Below, one piece after another: positions 61,656-64,000 of a stretch of 64,000 nt of DNA (its first letter is position 1; every line of letters begins with the position of its first letter). Where the stretch lies: the NCBI GenBank assembly GCA_003864495.1, contig ML133401.1:3897189-3961188 (forward strand), read 5' to 3'. The DNA comes from Nemopilema nomurai. Taxonomy: Eukaryota; Cnidaria; Scyphozoa; Rhizostomeae; Rhizostomatidae. Below the pieces are notes generated by a model, which had not been told where the DNA came from, ran no database searches, and saw only the letters and a list, made by a program, of their open reading frames with translations. Made by a program: the position numbers and the translations under genes.

Positions 61656-62160
61656 AATTTGCTCCTTTTGTTGTAAACTTCGATGCTTCTTCAACTTGTG
61701 AATCATTTTCAAGACAACATGATATTGCATCAATTGTCGCTTTTTCCATAAAATGCGCAAGCTTTAGAGGGATTGAGACAAGGAAAGCAAAGAAATCAAA
61801 GCTGTTGTACCTGCAAAAGCAATAGATATTATCTTCCTCTCCGTCATATTGATTCATTTACCCGCCATTTCTGATTTTTAGAATATGACGTGACCAAAGA
61901 ACTGCAGAGGTACTGGGTAAGACTTTCAAATGATAGCGAGCTGATACCAGCCCGGTAATAGCTGTAGCATCAATATCTACTGAAAAAATTTAGTGCCTGA
62001 ATATTTTCGAAAATGAATAGAAAAATGCAAGATTTTTTAATGTTGCATTTGAACTAAGAATGGGCGACAAAAAGCACCATCCAAATATACCCAAATCAAA
62101 GAAATGAAAAAACGTAAATTTAGGCATTATAATGCACTTTTCAAACATAACAATCAAATT

Positions 62161-64000
62161 ATATGGAAACTTTTATCTCTATACTTATACTACTGAAAAT
62201 ATGAATTACATTCAATAATCATGTTTAATACCCAAGCTAAAATATTTGATTAAATATCTTTACACAAATTAACTGAGTAAATTCTAAAAAGGAACACGAA
62301 TGAAAAGATTCTTTTTCAAAGACTACTTTCTCCTAAAGCCTATAACTGAGAAGCCGTTATACTCTATCTGTTCCCAAGGCTAAAGAGGCAAGATATGGTA
62401 TAAAATCTATTAGCTTACTGGGCCCAAAGATTTGGAATTTTTTTTCAAAAAGCATAAAGTATCCAAAAATGCGGGTCAATTCGAAGTTCTTATGAAAGAT
62501 TGAAATCCAATGCGCCTGTAAGGCCTGTAGAAAATAATATTCATTACTCAATCTCTTCGTGTTACAATTGCTTCATGTAAGTGTATATAATTTTTCTCTC
62601 TAAACTCAAACTAACGGTGGAGAAGGTATCGATATTATTATAATTTTTTTAGTAATTAATATTATTTCTATTATGATAGAGAAAAGCAATATATTGATAT
62701 TGAAGCAAGTTACGTACAGTTAGTGGGTAACCTAGTTAAATGTTGTTCCATGTTACCAAACAAAGTTTTTAGAATAAGCAAAGCGATAAAATTCAAAAAT
62801 TTGTGTCTTTTTCCTCCTGCTCAGCGTCCTTGAAAACACAAGGTACAAGACTACAATGATGTTCTAGAAATCTATAAATACCTTCATTGATACGCAAAAG
62901 AAACTGGGGGATTTTCAAGTTTCTTACCAAACAGAAATAATAAACTGGGAAGGATATCAGTAAAATCACTAAGCAAATGCTAGACTCTATTGGCTGCAAA
63001 ATGAATGGCAGTGCGAGCAGAAACAGCGCCATGATTGCTGTTATTACCGGGTTAATTATCCACACTTTGATAGGGCGTTTGTCGTTTGGTCGCTTCACTC
63101 GCAGAACTATCACAGCCAAAATAGCTGGTACATGAGTAGCCCACATTGCCATAGCGTAATACGAAATAATCGTTTCTGTGCCAGACCCCGAGAGAAGTAC
63201 CCAAAGCATGCTGAATACAAAAAAGAAGATGGCGGCCGGTATTGGCGTTCTCTTGTGTTTGTGGATGTACACGTAGTGACCAGGCATTTGCCCCTCCCTT
63301 GCTGCAGCTAGTAGGACTCTTGACATCATGAACAATGAGCCATTTAGCGATCCGAAACACGAGATAGCTACAGCGACTGGAATGACAAGGGATGCGTTCT
63401 TTCCCAAAGCAGCTTGGATAAACGTGGTTGCTACTGTGGCGGAGCTCCCTATCTGCTCGTGTGACAACACAGACATAAAAGCGAGGTTCACAAGTACATA
63501 ACAGCCGGCTACAAATGGGAACCCTGTCACAACGGACAGGTACAAATCATGATGGAGGTCCTGCAGCTCTTCTGTCACAGATCCAACTAGGCCCCAGGCG
63601 GCATAAGCCCAAAACCCGTCGTTAAGGGCCAATCCAAATTTGCCTGCATCGAACGACTTGGTGTTGTTAAACATTTGCAGGTAGTTGGAAGTGTGGCCGG
63701 AGGCGACTTTCCAAATACCAACAATGACAATTAACAGGACAGCTAAGGTTTGCGCCGCAATAACAAGCACCTGGGTTTTGTTGACAAATGACGTGGACAT
63801 ACAGTTAGATACCAGGGCTAACACCAAACAGAATACTGCTATGCCTTTCACCATCCAAATGCCTTCTACTGAAGTGATGTCGTAGAAGGGCTGTATCAAG
63901 TGCTCACCAATCGAAATTGAAAATACTGCAAATGCACTAGGTGTCGTCACAAAAAGTTGGGCCCAAATAGCAAAGAAGCCCATGCTCTTTCCGAATGCCT
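62161..64000. repeat. Recent segmental duplication, right copy (cut by the window edge)
   Basis: Counterpart of 50239-52076; see that entry for offset and divergence. It includes the duplicated LINE tail at about 62350-62545. Confidence 0.95.
62793..64000 (-). CDS. SLC7-family light-chain-type amino-acid transporter, copy 2 (5' part outside the window)
   Basis: The C-terminal 402 or so residues of a transporter almost identical to the copy at 50872-52422. The reading frame is still open at the window edge (EAFGKSMGFF), so the N-terminal part lies beyond 64000. Protein differences in the overlap are few: Thr for Ser in AQLFVTTPSA, VLLIVIVG for VLFICIVG, and FMSV for LCL before LSHEQ, where this copy keeps the family-like form and one more residue. 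From LSHEQ to the C terminus (DAEQEEKDTNF) the two are the same. It also lacks the heavy-chain Cys (IQPFYDITSVEG). Probably the less altered copy. Confidence 0.9.
   Translation of the reverse strand, partial: AFGKSMGFFAIWAQLFVTTPSAFAVFSISIGEHLIQPFYDITSVEGIWMVKGIAVFCLVLALVSNCMSTSFVNKTQVLVIAAQTLAVLLIVIVGIWKVASGHTSNYLQMFNNTKSFDAGKFGLALNDGFWAYAAWGLVGSVTEELQDLHHDLYLSVVTGFPFVAGCYVLVNLAFMSVLSHEQIGSSATVATTFIQAALGKNASLVIPVAVAISCFGSLNGSLFMMSRVLLAAAREGQMPGHYVYIHKHKRTPIPAAIFFFVFSMLWVLLSGSGTETIISYYAMAMWATHVPAILAVIVLRVKRPNDKRPIKVWIINPVITAIMALFLLALPFILQPIESSICLVILLISFPVYYFCLVRNLKIPQFLLRINEGIYRFLEHHCSLVPCVFKDAEQEEKDTNF

Overview
The window looks like a 64 kb piece of an AT-rich animal nuclear genome. Genes are split into short exons with GT/AG introns, gene density is low, and much of the rest is decayed LINEs, small inverted-repeat transposons and tandem repeats. 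A selenocysteine GPX4-type enzyme, a secreted PAN plus fucolectin-type protein and a cGAS-like (Mab-21) protein suggest an invertebrate, most likely a cnidarian. The taxon is an inference. I found no CRISPR array, rRNA or tRNA. Several genes become visible only after short exons are joined by splice sites and phase.

Layout. (1) 1.5-6.5 kb, minus: a three-exon RDH8/17beta-HSD1-type short-chain dehydrogenase that kept its fold and YxxxK but lost the cofactor glycines, the NNAG motif and the PG motif. (2) 8.9-10.3 kb, minus: SERP/RAMP4 copy 1; copy 2 lies at 34.6-35.9 kb inside the same duplicated block. (3) 13.1-16.2 kb, minus: secreted PAN/apple plus fucolectin-type (FTP) lectin. (4) 16.9-18.0 kb, minus: candidate two-exon 100-residue protein. 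(5) 21.0-22.4 kb: a 19-bp minisatellite with higher-order structure. (6) 25.9-28.1 kb, minus: GPX4-like selenoprotein whose TGA is in register, but whose first exon seems to have lost about 14 nt. (7) 30.6-31.0 kb: a 20-bp minisatellite open in all three forward frames. (8) 37.6-43.3 kb, plus: an unrecognised six-exon gene with a KEN box and coiled coil; one intron holds a LINE that was itself split by a transposon with a perfect 9-bp target duplication. (9) 44.6-49.5 kb, plus: a cGAS-like receptor with a complete nucleotidyltransferase motif set and a probable hydrophobic N-terminal exon. (10) 50.9-52.4 and 62.8-64.0 kb, minus: a very recent 11.9-kb-spaced duplication of an SLC7 light-chain-type amino-acid transporter, plus a dead third relic. 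The spacer holds broken hAT transposases and nested DNA elements.

The genes do not form an obvious pathway. The themes are two local gene duplications (SERP, SLC7), an innate-immunity-type enzyme (cGLR) with a secreted lectin elsewhere in the window, and a heavy load of non-autonomous DNA transposons with readable target-site duplications. Exon joins come from splice consensus and phase only, without transcript evidence.
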